DNA of 64,000 nucleotides from Viscum album (taxonomy: Eukaryota > Streptophyta > Magnoliopsida > Santalales > Viscaceae): assembly GCA_963277665.1 (NCBI GenBank), contig OY728147.1:1262501424-1262565423 (forward strand), in the 5' to 3' direction. A program made the translations under genes and the position numbers. The notes beneath the pieces were generated by a model. That model did not search any database. It saw nothing but the letters and a program-made list of their open reading frames with translations, and was not told the origin of the DNA. Of the stretch, positions 14,061-26,740 are shown piece by piece (position 1 is the stretch's first letter; every line of letters starts with the position of its first letter).

Positions 14061-16172
14061 TAGGGAAGGTAATACCATATAGTAAGAATAAATCCATCAC
14101 TAAATTTTTATGGTCAATAAAGTTGAGAATACATTAAATTAAAATGAAGTTTCATTATTTTATTAAATAGTTAAAGAATTTTATTTTATGGTAATTTCTA
14201 GTAAAATATCTTCACACCATAACTGTTGGAAAGGAAATAATTTATCACATAGTAAAAGAAGATTCCTAATAAAATATACTATAAAATATATATTTTTACA
14301 TTCATTTCATCATTATAAATGGATAATGGAGTTTAAATAAATATTTTTTACACTCATTGATAGAACTTCTGTGACAGTGGAATGAAATAAATATTGTTGG
14401 CACATGTATTTTGTTTTAATTATTTTAGAAAATCTTAGTATCTTTATCATCGTTATTATTTATATTTATACATCACTTCCTTTTGAACTCCAAGAGTGAT
14501 TATACTACTTTCATTAGAAAATGATTTATTAATATAGTATATAATGGGAAAAATTTTATTAGGTATCTATAGTCTATCTAGTAATTTGGGATGAGAAATT
14601 TTAGATCTTGATGCACATATAATGTATTCCCTCATCAGCACCCAATATGAATTTAAAGAGCACTAGATGTCAAAAAATATTTGTTTATGTGGTTTGTCAT
14701 CACTCCCAATATGACCTACCTTTTCATTTATAACACTCTCAGTAAAATTGAACAAATGGGTAATTTTATCCCTCTTTTTACGATATAAAAAAACAATTCT
14801 TCATATTATTGGAGAAATATAAATCATTATTGTGTATTCCAAGATTTAGTATCCTCAACCCTAATAATCACTACAGTTTCAATTAAGGTAATTCTAACAT
14901 CCACCCAAGCGGATGGTACTATTTAGAATGTCCTTCATACTACCCTATATACAACTATTACTCAGGTATGACTATCTCAATAGAGTCCCAAATAATGATA
15001 GATTACAAATTGTAGGAATATAGACGATTTCTATATGATCTCTCTTACTTAAAAACCCAAAGAGTTATTATCATATTCTTTCTTAATTTTATTTTACAAA
15101 GTTGATATTGGAAAACATTAAATCTATCTTCCAATGTAAGTTATAAAAAAAATGATGATATGGATTATTTTATGGGATACATGATTATTATTGATATAAC
15201 TAAGCAATTGGAAAAAAATTTTACTATAGTTTTATCTGACATTGAATTATATATCAATATAATATTATACCCATTAAAAATTTATTAGAGGTATTGTGAG
15301 TGACACTCAAATCACAAAAAATATGTAGGGGGTTCATGGAAAACACTATAGAGGTTCTCATAATCACAAACCTACATGGGGTATATGGTCTACCAATAAA
15401 TCTTAAGCATCAATGTCTATTTAATGGATCCCACCTATTTCATCATAGATAAACATTAGAATAAATGGTGCATTGTTTAGAGCACAATTCTTTTTAAGAT
15501 ATGGCAGAATCTTCAAAACATGTAATGATATCATCAATCCATGCTTCCAAAAATTCATTAGTATTTAAATTGTACTAAATTTTGATATATAGATTAATAT
15601 CCATGTTGTTAAATATAACATACAATATTGATTAGAAATGTTATGGATTGAAAATTCCCCTATGTTTGGGGTTAATATACTATTGTGTATATAAACCATA
15701 GTACCATAGAATCTATATAAATAGTGGATTTAATTCCTTGAGAATTTAGAAAAGAATCGATATATGGAACCATGTATCCATAGGGATGAAAATATTGTGA
15801 CAATTTCACTATCCATGAAGGTTATGAAGTAAGGGACATCAACTTTTTCATTTTTTCGTGATTATGTATTTTTTCACTTATATTTCTCCAATGTAAGGGT
15901 ATATGTCAACACACACCTCTAAAAAAACCCATTATATTTTGTTAGCTTTTTAAAATAAATATATATGGTTTTCACATGTTAGGGCCCATCTGGTGTGTGG
16001 GTTAACCTTGAGGTGGGGGTGGGGGGGGGGGGGTTACCAACCCAGTTATGGATCTATTAGTTGTGCCTGTTGTTTGTTTTTATTTTTGACCCGTATAATG
16101 ATTTCAAATTACTATAATTATTATTAGAAAAACAACAACTAGTACTGCTATTTTAATTATTTTTATCATCAT
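14061..16172. other. AT-rich interval with a poly-G run
   Basis: No gene recognised. The first few hundred bases may be decayed 3' LINE sequence. Near the right end, 16013-16033 is almost pure G (five G, one T, then thirteen G). Element B begins at 16173. Confidence 0.4.
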
Positions 16173-19030
16173 TGTCATGACCTGTCCCCAGGGTCCATTC
16201 CGTGACTACCCCAAGACCACCTTCCATAGTCCTTGGGCTATTGACTAGCACCAGAAAGGCATATCCCAAAAAGGGAAAACATTGACTTTAAACCTATCCA
16301 CACACAGACATGGCATACTACATAAAGAAAACCAAAAAGGAAAGAAAAGTAGTAAAATTACCACAAAGTACCACCAGTGAGAGTAAAAGGTGTAAACTAA
16401 AATTAAAGGGGATAGAATACAAGCCAAAGAACCCGCAAAGTAAACACTACGATCAAATTTTTCCCTAATGTCTCTACCTATAGGGTATTGGGAGTACAAC
16501 CTGAAGCTATATAAGTATGCCCCATCTGCTCATGCCTCACTAAGATCCACTAAGTCTGAGACCACCAAGGTTTGCATCGTAGCATCGATCGTCTGCACAA
16601 GACAAAACACGTATGGGTGAAGCCCGTGCAGGGGTGAGTATAACAACTCAGTAGGGACCTCGAGACCCCCTAAGGTCTCTCATAAATTCACAAGGGAAAA
16701 GACCATAAAAGAAATACCATAAAGAAAATACGACCAAGAAAGATCTCAAATACATAACACTAAGTAAAATACAACTCACACAAGGTATAAATTAAGTACA
16801 TAAGTAAATATGATTAGTTGTAAAGCTAAATCATCTTATTCTGTTGAGAGTCTCTAATACTGATACATGAAGGATCACTATGCTGCCTATCCATGAAGGG
16901 TCACTCTTTTGTTGATCCGCGAAGGGTAACTCTCATGTTGATCCATAGAGGGTATCTCTCTTGTTGATCTATGAAGGGTCACTCTACTACTAATCCATGA
17001 ATGGTCTCTCTGATTTTGATCCATGAAGGGTTTCTCTCCTACTAATCCATGAATGGTCACTCTCTTGCTGATCCATTAAGCGTCTCTCTCATGTTGATCC
17101 ACGAAGGGTCGCTCTAAATCTTCATGTCATAGCCAGCCACTGAATTCCCACACATAGAACACTTGATTCTAGTAGGATAATCTTTTCAAGCAATCAGTCA
17201 TACCTTAACCTCTTGGAAGTACCACATAGATTAAACCAAAGGACCATATTGTTTTATGGGTACCAATACAACAGACGACACGTCGAACGAACACTCAATA
17301 TGTAAGATATAGAGATTTTTGTAAAAAGGGCCCAGTTGGATTCGAGTATGATCCTACCCGGTTGTATGCCAACCACTTCCAAAACTCATGTAGAGTACCT
17401 CAGAAGGACAACCTCATTGCAAGGTCCCTTGTTCCATAGATGGTGCATTAATTGGACTCCCAGTTTGTTAGTTACAAGCATTTCAGTGAAACGAGGGATG
17501 GTTGGGTCCGGGTCCAGTCCACCCCGACCGAACCCTACTCAGAACTGGTCTAGCTTGGGCCTGGCCCAGACCATCAAATTGGGTTGGATCTTCCAGCTCG
17601 AATTCAGCTTACCCACGTTTGGTTAATCAACCAATATCACTAGTTGGAACCGCCTCCCCTTGTAACTGGTCCATGTAGCGGACCGGTCTCAGTCAACCAG
17701 ACATGACTCTACCACATCCGTTTCTTACAGTGTGGATGACTGATCCTACCATACATGGTTGATGGAACACATGGTGCCAACTTTCCCAAGCAACCTAGAA
17801 GAGGGCCTCCCCTCCATGCGGTGTCGGTCAACACCGCACTTCCACACCACTACAGCACGCTAATGGGTGCACCACCTCCCTCCGCCCGTGACTGCTGTCG
17901 CAGGCCTCCACCAGCATGCCTTAGGTTCCTTCTGTGGGCCAACAGAGTTGCTCCGGTGGTCTGTTTCTCTAACCATCAGTGCCTACGAGACCGTGGTAAT
18001 TCCACCTTCACTACGGCAACCTCGAACTCACCTTGCCGCTATTTCAAGAATTTATCCATAAAGAACGCACAAGGTGTAGGGGCTCGGGCATTATTCGTGT
18101 CAGCCTGCACCCTCCACTTTAGATGTTTGAAACATGGGAGGTTCAGGATCATAGTTCTATCAAGATATCAACAATCCCCATGAAAAACCCCATGTAAAAA
18201 ACCCTCCTGCAAGAACACCAGATCCCTAGATCAACCTGTTCATGGGTTGATCCATGTTCATTATTTTATAATAATGAACATGGAATTCAAGCACAAAACA
18301 ATCCCTACCTGGATTCAGATCTGTCTTAGGCGATGGATGATGATCCAAGTTATCGTCGACCTGTGATCCATTGCGGTTCTTCACCATTCGTCAATTTCTA
18401 GATCCGATCTCATTCTCCACAAGATTTTTTGCCACACTCTGATCCTCCAGCATTCTTTATTCTTTGATAGAGAGTAATTATGCCGTAGGTTTTTCAGAGA
18501 ATCCCCAGGGTTTAATTATCAACTCTCCAATGTGTTAGTTTAATAAAAAGAAACATGCCACCGTGTTTTTGTTACGCTTTGACATTGTGTCGTTATGCTT
18601 TCACAATAGGCCATTAATGATCCTCATTCAATACACTCCTTTTTTCACCTCATCATTGCACCACAACGCTATCGTCTGCCAATAAATGATGCAAAAGAAA
18701 GTAAAATAATTTTTTCTAAGTTCTTTTTTTTTTATTTTCCAAAAATTTGGAATATTAACTTTTCTATCTGACCATTGATGGTCAAAGTTCAGGCATTTCT
18801 AAGAGAATCCCTGCATTCTGATTTCAATAGTGCCCTCGTATTTTTGATCTGATCACCTGTTCAAAAGTTAGAAAAACCTGCTCATATGTTTACTTAAGTG
18901 AACTTAAAAAAAGTTCAAAATTATGTTCTGGGCTCACTGGGCCTCAGAATCTTGTGTCGTTAAAGCATGTGGTCTTGAAATAATTCCATATAATTTAAAA
19001 AAAATTACAAGGATATTTCAGGACATTACA
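16173..19030 (-). repeat. Element B 3' LTR
   Basis: LTR of about 2.86 kb bounded by TGTCATGACC at the left and ATTACA at the right (minus-strand TGTAAT...GTCATGACA). A purine-rich tract (reverse of CTCTCCCCAACTT, 19031-19043) lies just inside the element. It is clearly more GC-rich at 17330-18400 than the surrounding AT-rich DNA, which yields long but meaningless open frames there. It contains a 10-unit minisatellite at 16862-17121. Confidence 0.75.
16862..17121. repeat. 26-bp minisatellite, 10 units
   Basis: Ten head-to-tail copies of a 26-bp unit resembling GATCCATGAAGGGTCACTCT plus six bases. The period is exactly 26 with no insertion or deletion in 260 bp, although units differ from one another at several positions. 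Some alternating higher order is visible (units 6 and 8 begin AATCCATGAATGG). It lies near the 3' (U5) end of B's LTR. The matching segment of the other B LTR has been deleted, so its copy number cannot be compared. Confidence 0.9.
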
Positions 19031-19044
19031 CTCTCCCCAACTTA

Positions 19045-19500
19045 CGGATTTACATCACCGAAATCCAAAAAAAGGATAATCAAACAAGTTGGGGTACTAA
19101 GCACGAATCTAAGCCTCCTGCTCCCATGTGCTCTCCTAGAGATTTCTATGCCGCCAATGAACGCACACTAAAGTAATCGACCATCCACAAAGGACTCGCT
19201 CCTGTAGATCCTCTATCTCTACTGGAAACACCAAAAACGTCACCCCATCGTCAATTCCCAGCTCTCCCTAGTTGATGACGTGCTATGGATCATGCGTGTA
19301 CCTCCTCAGCTACGACATGTGGAAAACACCATTCACCTAGTGCATCTGTGGGGGAAGATCTAAGAGGTATGCCACCTTGCCAACTCTATTGAGGATCTGT
19401 AAAGGTCGGATGAATCTCAAAGATAACTTGCCACCCCTACCAAATCTCCGCAATCCCCATCAGGGTGATACCTGAAGGAAAACATGGTCTCTCTCTTCAA
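19045..19500 (-). pseudogene. Element B integrase C-terminus and chromodomain relic (left copy)
   Basis: Minus-strand translation across frames gives the integrase tail followed, near 19250-19110, by a decayed chromodomain with a WRH stretch and, after a stop, ESTWEQE, matching the end of chromovirus chromodomains. The chromodomain normally steers integration toward particular chromatin. Only this left copy of the interior keeps this part; in the right copy the sequence starts further upstream. The same layout occurs in element C at 42040-42460. Confidence 0.6.
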
Positions 19501-19699
19501 AATCCAAGGGTCTATGTCTTCTATTAGCATAAGAACTCTTCCTGCTCAATGAAGACCTCATTGTATCCTATATGATCTTCATTTTCTCAGTGGTAGCCCG
19601 TACTAACTCTGGACCCATGAGTGCTGACTCCCCTGGGTTAGTCCATCATAGAGGTGATCTGCATGGCTGCCCATAAAAAGCCTCAAATGGTGCCATCCC

Positions 19700-20260
19700 A
19701 ATAGTGGAGTGATAGATTTTGTTTTATGCAAACTCAAACAGTGGTAGGTGGTCCTCCCAAATGTGAACAAAATCAAGGAAGGAAGCACAAAGCATGTCCT
19801 CTATGGTCTGTATGGACCGCTCTGTCTGACCAACTATCTGGGGGTGAAAAGCTGTGCTCAAGGGAAACTGAGTCCCGAACATCTCTTGCAACCACTTCCA
19901 AAACCAAGAGATAAAACATGAATCTTGGTTTGAGATTATTGTGTAAGTAACCCCATGAATCTGCATTATCTTCTGGACATAGAGGCATCCCAATCCCTCT
20001 ACGAATCCCTACTAGTGGATGGGTAGGATGTGAGATTATTTTGTGATTTGGTCAATGTTCACCCAGATAGAATCATGGCCCTTAAATGTGCATGGTAACC
20101 CCATAAAAAAGTCCATGGAGATACCAACCCACTTCCATTATGGTACCTCAAGTGGTTGTGCCAAGCATGTTGGGACCTAATGCTCAGACTTCACTTTCTG
20201 ACAAGTGAGGCATCGTGAACAAACTCTACCACCGCTTTCTTCATCCCTATCCACCAATAC
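19700..20260 (-). pseudogene. Element B integrase core relic (left copy)
   Basis: Integrase catalytic core of a Ty3/gypsy element. Read right to left: SMDFFMGLP (first catalytic Asp, near 20110), then IISNQDSCF (second Asp, near 19930), then STAFHPQ and QTERSIQT (catalytic Glu, near 19840). An 89-residue open stretch at 19724-19993 covers the last two. The acidic triad is still visible, but frame breaks separate the first Asp from the rest, so the gene is not functional. Confidence 0.75.
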
Positions 20261-20519
20261 TGATGGAAAAGGTAATTTTACATCTTCCCCACACCAAGAT
20301 GTAACTCCAATGGGGATGTATGGAACTCACTAAACACCTCATCTTGTAACATCATTGGTACTATGATGCATCCCATGAAAAGTATGACGTGCTCTCTGCC
20401 TATCAAAAATCCATCACGAGCTTGTCCTGAGGATAATTGAGCACATTGATCCTTGCAGTCAACATCCACAGGCTGTGCCTCCCTAACTCACTGTAAGAGT
20501 GGGGGATTGAAAGTCATAG

Positions 20520-21060
20520 ACTAAAGGTAAGATGCTCCATTATCATCCACTATGGATATCTACATCACAGTTAGCTGCTCTATTGCCTCACTCAGCAGTT
20601 GTAAACTAGATCATCTGCTGAGTGAGTATGCCACCACATTCCCCTTGCTAGGAGTGTATACTATCTCAAAGTCATAGTCCTAGAGGAACTCCAACAATCA
20701 CTACTGTCTCAAGTTCATGTCCTTATGTTAGAATATATACCTCAGACTCTTGTGGTTGGAGTAGATAGAAAAATGTTCACCCATCAAGTAGTGTCTCCAC
20801 ATATACAAGGAAAAGACCACCGCTACTAACTCCAGGTCATGGGTTGCATAGTTATGCTCATGCGGCCTCAATTGACATGATCCAAAAGAGATCACCACAC
20901 ACTATTGAATCAAGAAACAACCCAATATGGTCCTTGATGGGTAACAAAATACTACATACCCAATGCCTTATTTTGGTAGTATCAAGATGGTGGCACTCGT
21001 CAGTCTCCACCACAACTCTGAGAAACTCTGCTCACACTTCTCCATCCATACGAAGGGTTG
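20520..21060 (-). pseudogene. Element B RNase H region relic (left copy)
   Basis: Lies between reverse transcriptase and integrase on the minus strand and aligns by eye with 24880-25380 of the second interior copy and with the RNase H of element C (43441-43740). Stops and frame changes prevent a continuous reading; the call rests on position and on similarity to the other copies. Confidence 0.5.
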
Positions 21061-21119
21061 TCCCTTCCATGTCAAGGATGATAAAGGTGTTTATACTCGA
21101 GAAATATCAGTCATAAAAC

Positions 21120-21870
21120 TCTGGTAGTATCTATCCAACCCTAAGAAACTCCACACCTCATTCATGCTCCTGGGTGACTCCTAAGCATGCACTGCCTCTA
21201 TCTTTTCTGGATCCACTACAACTCTAGCCTCTGATATGATGTGTCCTAGAAATTGGATTACTTGAATCCATAACCAGCACTTAAAGAGATTACCATAAAG
21301 CTGGAATTATTGGAGTGTATCAAGAACTACCCCTAGGTGTGTAGCATGATCCTCCTTGGATGCTGAGTATACCAAAATGTCATCAATGAAGACCAAAACG
21401 AAACGATCAAGGTAAGAATGGAATATCCTGTTCATGAGTCCCATGAACACTATGAGGTCATTGGTCACACTAAAGAGAATAAAAAATATCTGATAATGGA
21501 CCTAATGTCACCTAAAGTCTATCTTCAATGCGTCCTCTCCCATACCCAAAGCTGATGGTAGCCTAATAAGAGGTCTATCTATGAGAACCTCCCCACTTCC
21601 TCAGTTGGTCGAACATGTCATAAATTCTCAGTAGTGGATACTTTTTCTTCACTGTAACCTAGTTCAGGCACCATAAGTCCACATACAACTTCAAAATATC
21701 ATATGCCTTATTTGGAAAAAACACTAGGTCTGCCCATGGTGAAATGTTGGGTCTCACAAATCCCTTCTTCTGCAAGTCCTCCAGCTGTACCCTCAACTCA
21801 AGAAGTTCCACAAGAGCCATCTAATTTGACTTTGTGGATATCAGCGTCGTCTCTAGGTACAGGTTGATGC
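21120..21870 (-). pseudogene. Element B reverse transcriptase relic (left copy)
   Basis: Minus-strand reverse transcriptase. The catalytic box reads VFIDDILVYS (near 21395-21365), the Ty3/gypsy form of the YVDD motif with both Asp present. Downstream are QFLGHIIS and EVWSFLGLDRYY, the typical connection after the palm. Upstream finger motifs are interrupted by stops. Confidence 0.75.
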
Positions 21871-22079
21871 AGAAGTATAACTCTCTATGAGGAGATGGTC
21901 CCAAACAATTTTCAAGAAAGACATCCTCATACTCATCAATCACTATAGGAAAGCCCGAACTCCTCTCATCCACCACATTGAGGGTGATGCTGGCCAACTG
22001 ATGAGTGATCAGCTACACCCTCCTCTAAGAAATTTCATCCTGTGCTACAAATATTCCCTTCTCACTATTGAAGGAAAAC

Positions 22080-22400
22080 TAGGTCCCATCCTCATAGACA
22101 TGCCACACCTTTCACCAAAATCATTTGATCTGAGCATAGAATATGGATATCAAGTCCATACCCAAGATGACATTGTAAGGCCTCGACGCTACTACAAGGA
22201 GATCCCAGCCAAAGCTCTTTCCTCCTATAGTAGTCTCACACTACTGACACCATGGTTTAATTGTTGAATCCGCTATTATAGGAGTCTATAATCATAAGGA
22301 TCGAGCCAAGTGCTCCATCAGAATCTTTGAGGCTCGAATAAAGTCTATAGAAAAGAAAGAGTGACATGAACCTGTGTCTATAAAAACCGAATCTAATGTG
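22080..22400 (-). pseudogene. Element B aspartic protease relic (left copy)
   Basis: Retropepsin-like region. It contains DTGSCHSFF (near 22380), a Thr variant of the usual DSGA catalytic site, and YNVILGMD (near 22155), the conserved second motif. In-frame stops lie between them. This enzyme normally cleaves the gag-pol polyprotein. Confidence 0.65.
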
Positions 22401-23700
22401 GAGAGGACACATATCATACATATAATCTTCTATGGAGAATTGTGGTCATAGGACTTTAGTACATGAAGCTGAGCTCGCCCCTGTCCACCGGCTCCCTGAG
22501 CCCATGGTGGACCACCTAGGGAGTGGTAGAGGTAGTACCTCAAACCATCTTCCACCACCTACCACTAGGCCTACTCCCCTGCCACGTCCTCCACCCTACG
22601 AACCTTATTGATCAGACCTTTTCCTTTTCATTAATAGTTCATCGACATTTTGCTGATCATCTGTGCATCGGGTTGGGAAGTCATGAGCCATGTGTCCCTG
22701 TCCACTATAAGAGTAAAAAAATCTAACCCTCATCAGACCTCCTCTGGATCTTGAGCTCCAAACCTCTGACCTTGTATCATCGGATCATCCTCTGGATGGT
22801 ATTTCCCATTTGGGCCTCTATTTCATCTACTTACAACCTAGTACACATGATTCAACCACCTATTGTCTAGTGGTGGCTCTCACTATTAGTTCCTGCTCGG
22901 CTAGGAAGATCCTCACCAGTAGTTCTCACTCTATCACTATAACATGAATCAGGATGTTGAGTGAAATCATCGATGCCTTGATCTCTCATCAGAGTCCCTA
23001 CTCAAATGTCGGGGCCCTAAATAAAGCATATTGTACCTTGTCAGCGGAGTAATATGAGTCGTCTATAACCCTCTCAGAGTATTGTGCCAAAGTCGTTCTG
23101 CCTGCTGTAGGTGCAGTAGATCTTAAATACAAACAAAGTGTAGTATCTCTGGTATAAACTCTACCTTGAAGTGGATCTCAAAGTCTAACTAGTAAAGGGT
23201 TTCCTCCTTGCGTGTTTGGAGCATCAAGATCCACCATCTTCCTTCCATGCTCTACAAAAGGCTAGTGGCTAGGACCACCATCTGGTATGTAGGTGCCTCT
23301 ACCAGGTGAAAAAGCTGCATAACTACCTTCGTCAAATCCTCAGCATCCTGAAGATCTATCTCGTCTTGAAACCTCAGAGGCCTCTATCTTAGGAACTCAT
23401 GCAGCATTCTCAGTCGACTTGCACTATTCGGTGGTGGGGATGGTAGCAACTGCTGTTCTATGGTTGGTGGTGCTTCTTGTACACCACCTAAAGGTGGTAC
23501 CACTATATGTGGTCCCCACATTGATGCCTCATCACTCGGGGGGCCATCATCATGATCCCTCACTGGAATCATGGCTGGCAGTCTTTGTGGAGGCATCCTA
23601 TAGGAAAACACATGTTCCATGGTCAATAATTTATACCTAGTGAGATAACTCAAAATATATCAAGAGAAAAACATTAACAGAACAAATTCAACCAGTGTTT
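22400..23700 (-). pseudogene. Element B gag relic (left copy)
   Basis: The N-terminus is readable as an 89-residue open stretch at 23384-23653, rich in Pro, with MPPQRLP near its likely start; it closely matches 27822-28040 of the other copy. A degraded zinc knuckle near 22690 keeps GQGHMAHD, but its first two cysteines read as Tyr and Ser. The middle of gag is broken by stops. Gag forms the cytoplasmic particle that packages element RNA. Confidence 0.65.
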
Positions 23701-23760
23701 TCATGTACTGAGTCAGAAAATAGAATTCAGAGTCCTGGGGTATGGATACATCGGCCGCCC

Positions 23761-24640
23761 CATCCAAATATCCACAATCCCTTTAGTTTTGAGACCTGAA
23801 GAAAAACATTTTCTCCATATTCAAACTACAAGAGTATATGTATCCTATCAACATAAGACATATGCCAGCTCTGTGCAGTCCTCATCCACTCTTAGATGAT
23901 CTGAACCTTCTTAGTGGTAGCTCATACCAACTCTAGACCCATGAGTCCTGACTTCCCTGGTTCTATCTAGCATAGAGGTGATCTGCATGGATGTATGTAC
24001 AAAACCTCGAATGGTGCCATGCCAATGGTGGAGTGATAGCTATTATTGTACGCAAACTCAACCAGTGGTAGGTGGTCCTCCCATCTATGATCGAAATCAA
24101 GGGTGCAAGAAAAAATCATTTCTTCCATGGTCTGTATGTCCCACTCTATCTGACCATCTATCTAGGGGTGAAAAGCTGTGCTAAAGAACAACCGAGTCCT
24201 AAATGCCTCTTATAACCCCTTCCACAACCAGGACATAAAGCGTGCATCATGTTTTGAGAGGATTATTGAAGGAACCCCATAAATCCGTGCTATCTTTTGG
24301 ACATAGAGGCATCCCTATCCCTCCACCAGTCGCTACTCTTGGATGGGTAGTATGTGAGATGATTTGGTGAGTCGGTCAATGATCACCCAGATAGAATCAC
24401 GGTCCCTAAACATTCATGGTAACCATGTAACGAATTATATAGAGATACCATCCCAATTCCATTCTGGTACCTCAACTGGATGGGCTAATCCTGCTGGGAC
24501 TTGATGCTCAGACTTCCCTTACCAATAAGTGAGGCATCGTGAAATGAACTCTGCCACCGCTTTCGTTATCCCTGCCCACCAGTACTGATAGCAGAGGTCC
24601 TAGTACATCTTCACTACACCAAGATGTACCTCCAAAGGGG
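23761..24640 (-). pseudogene. Element B integrase relic (right copy)
   Basis: Second copy of the integrase, aligned by eye with 19430-20260. It keeps a STAFHP stretch and the first Asp region, but the triad neighbourhood is altered (IEWDIQT where QTER is expected) and stops occur. It begins abruptly at 23761, directly against the gag leader of the left copy, and lacks the C-terminal part and chromodomain. Confidence 0.65.
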
Positions 24641-24879
24641 TTTTATGGAACTACCTCAACACCTCAACACGTAATGTCACTAGCACTATGGTTCACCCTC
24701 TGAAAAGGATAACATGCTCCCCACCTATCGAAAATCCATCAGGAGCTTATCCTGAGGATAAATAAGCATGTCAATTATCGCAGTCAACATCCACATGCTA
24801 TGCCTCCCTAACTCACTGTAATATTGGGAGAGTGACAGTCATATATTGAAGACAATATGCTCCATTATCATCCACTATT

Positions 24880-25400
24880 GATATCTATATCACAACTAGC
24901 TTCTCTATTGCCTCACTCACTAGATGAAAACTAGACCTCCTGCTAAGTGCGTCTTCTACGACGTTCCCCTTCCTAGAAGTGTAGACTATATCAAAGCATA
25001 GTCCTAGAGGAACTCCAACAAAAACTATTGTATCAAGTTCAGGTCCTTATGTGAGAAGATATATCTTAGACTCTTGTGGTCGAAGTAGATGGAAAACTAT
25101 TCACCCATCTAGCAATGTCACCACATCTACATGGAAAAGACCACCATTGATAACTCCAGGTCATGGGTTGCATAGTTATTCTCATGCTACCTTAACTACC
25201 ATAATCCATAAGCGATCAAATCTTTCTCCTATAGCACGAAACAACCCAATTTGGTCCCTGGTGTGTAGAAAAATACTACATACCCAACACCCTCTTTTTG
25301 TAGTCTCAAGTTGGGGGCACTCATTTGTCTCCACCTCAGCTCCTGGAAACTCTTCTCACACTTCTCCATCCATACGAAGTGTTTTCCCTTCCCTATCAAG
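24880..25400 (-). pseudogene. Element B RNase H region relic (right copy)
   Basis: Counterpart of 20520-21060, recognised by similarity and position. No continuous frame remains on the minus strand. The 132-residue plus-strand open stretch at 25051-25449 is an antisense chance frame. Confidence 0.45.
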
Positions 25401-25419
25401 GAAAAAAGGTGATGCTACT

Positions 25420-26180
25420 CTAGAAATGTCGGTCATAAATCTCCGGTAGTATCCATCCAAGACCAAGTAACTCTGCACCTCAGTCACGCTCCTAGGAGGA
25501 TCTTAAGCAAGCACTAACTCTATCATTTCCAAATGCACTACAACTCCAACCTCTGATATGATGTGTCCTAGAAATTAGAACTCTTGAATCCATAACTGGC
25601 ACTTCAAGCACTTATCATAATGATGGTTCTCTAAGAGTGTATCAAGAACTACCCACTGGTATGTAGCATGCTCCTCCTCAGATGCTGAGTACACCGAAAT
25701 GTCATCAATGAAGACCAGAACGAGACGATCAAGGTTAGAATGGGAGATCCTATTCATCAGTCCTATGAAAATTGTGGGGGTATTGATCACATTGAAGGGA
25801 ATCACCAAGATCTCATAGTGTCCATAATGACACTTGAAGGCTGTCTTTGGCACATCCTCCTCCCGTACCCAAAGATGATGATAGCCTGATATGAGATCTA
25901 TCTTTGAGAACCACCCTGACTACTTCAACAAGTCTAAGAGGTCATCAATTATCGTTAGTGGATATATGTTCTTAATGATCACCTAGTTAAGGCATCATAA
26001 GTCCATGCACAACCTCAAACACCCATCTTCCTTCTTGGGAAACAACATTGGGGATGCCCATGGTGAAAGGATGGGTCTCATGAAGCCCTTCTTCTGTAAG
26101 TCCTCAAACTATACCCTCAACTAATGAAGCTCTGTAGTAGCCATTTGATTTGTCGTTGTAGATATCAGGGCCATATTGGG
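25420..26180 (-). pseudogene. Element B reverse transcriptase relic (right copy)
   Basis: A 92-residue open stretch at 25575-25853 covers the palm: KCHYGHYE (where RYGHYEF-type residues are usual), FNVINTPTIF, and the catalytic box VFIDDISVYS with both Asp. Downstream, the connection is in other frames. Better preserved here than in the left copy, but still interrupted on both sides. Confidence 0.75.
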
Positions 26181-26339
26181 GTACAAGTCGATGCAGATGT
26201 ATAATTACCTGTGAGGATATACTCCCAGAACATCCTCAGGAAAGACATCTTTATACTCATCCACCACTACAGGAAAACATGAACTCCTCTCTTCCACCAC
26301 ACCGAGGGTGATTCTATCCAACTAATGGGTGATTGGTTG

Positions 26340-26740
26340 TACCCTGCTCTAATAAAGTCCATCTAGTGCTGCAAAGGATCCCTTCTCACCAGTGAAGAAA
26401 AAACTGGTCCCATCCTCATAGACATGCAACACCTTCCACCTAAAACATTTAATCTGAGCATAGAATATGGATAACTAGTCCATAACCAAGATGACGTCGT
26501 AAGGTCTCAACACTATTACAAGGGAATCCCATCTGAATCCCTCACCTCCCAGAGTAAACTCACACTACTAACACTATTTTGTAATTGTTGAATCCCCAAT
26601 TGTAGGAGTCTCTAATCATAAGGATCGAGCCAACAACTCCATTAGAATCTTAGATCCTTGAACAAAGTCCATGGAAAGGAAAGAGTGACATGAACCTATG
26701 TCTATAAAAACTATATCTAATGTGGAGAAGACACATATCA
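26340..26740 (-). pseudogene. Element B protease relic (right copy)
   Basis: Counterpart of 22080-22400. The segment around 26480-26690 aligns by eye with the DTG-to-ILGMD stretch of the left copy, but more positions are changed, and stops break the frame. Confidence 0.5.

Noticed and set aside
17755..18183. 142-residue plus-strand open frame in a GC-rich stretch
   Set aside because: It lies inside B's 3' LTR; the homologous sequence at 38460-38740 and 49619 onward has no matching open frame. GC-rich DNA has few stops by chance.
25051..25449. 132-residue plus-strand open frame
   Set aside because: Antisense to the RNase H/RT region of B's right interior copy.
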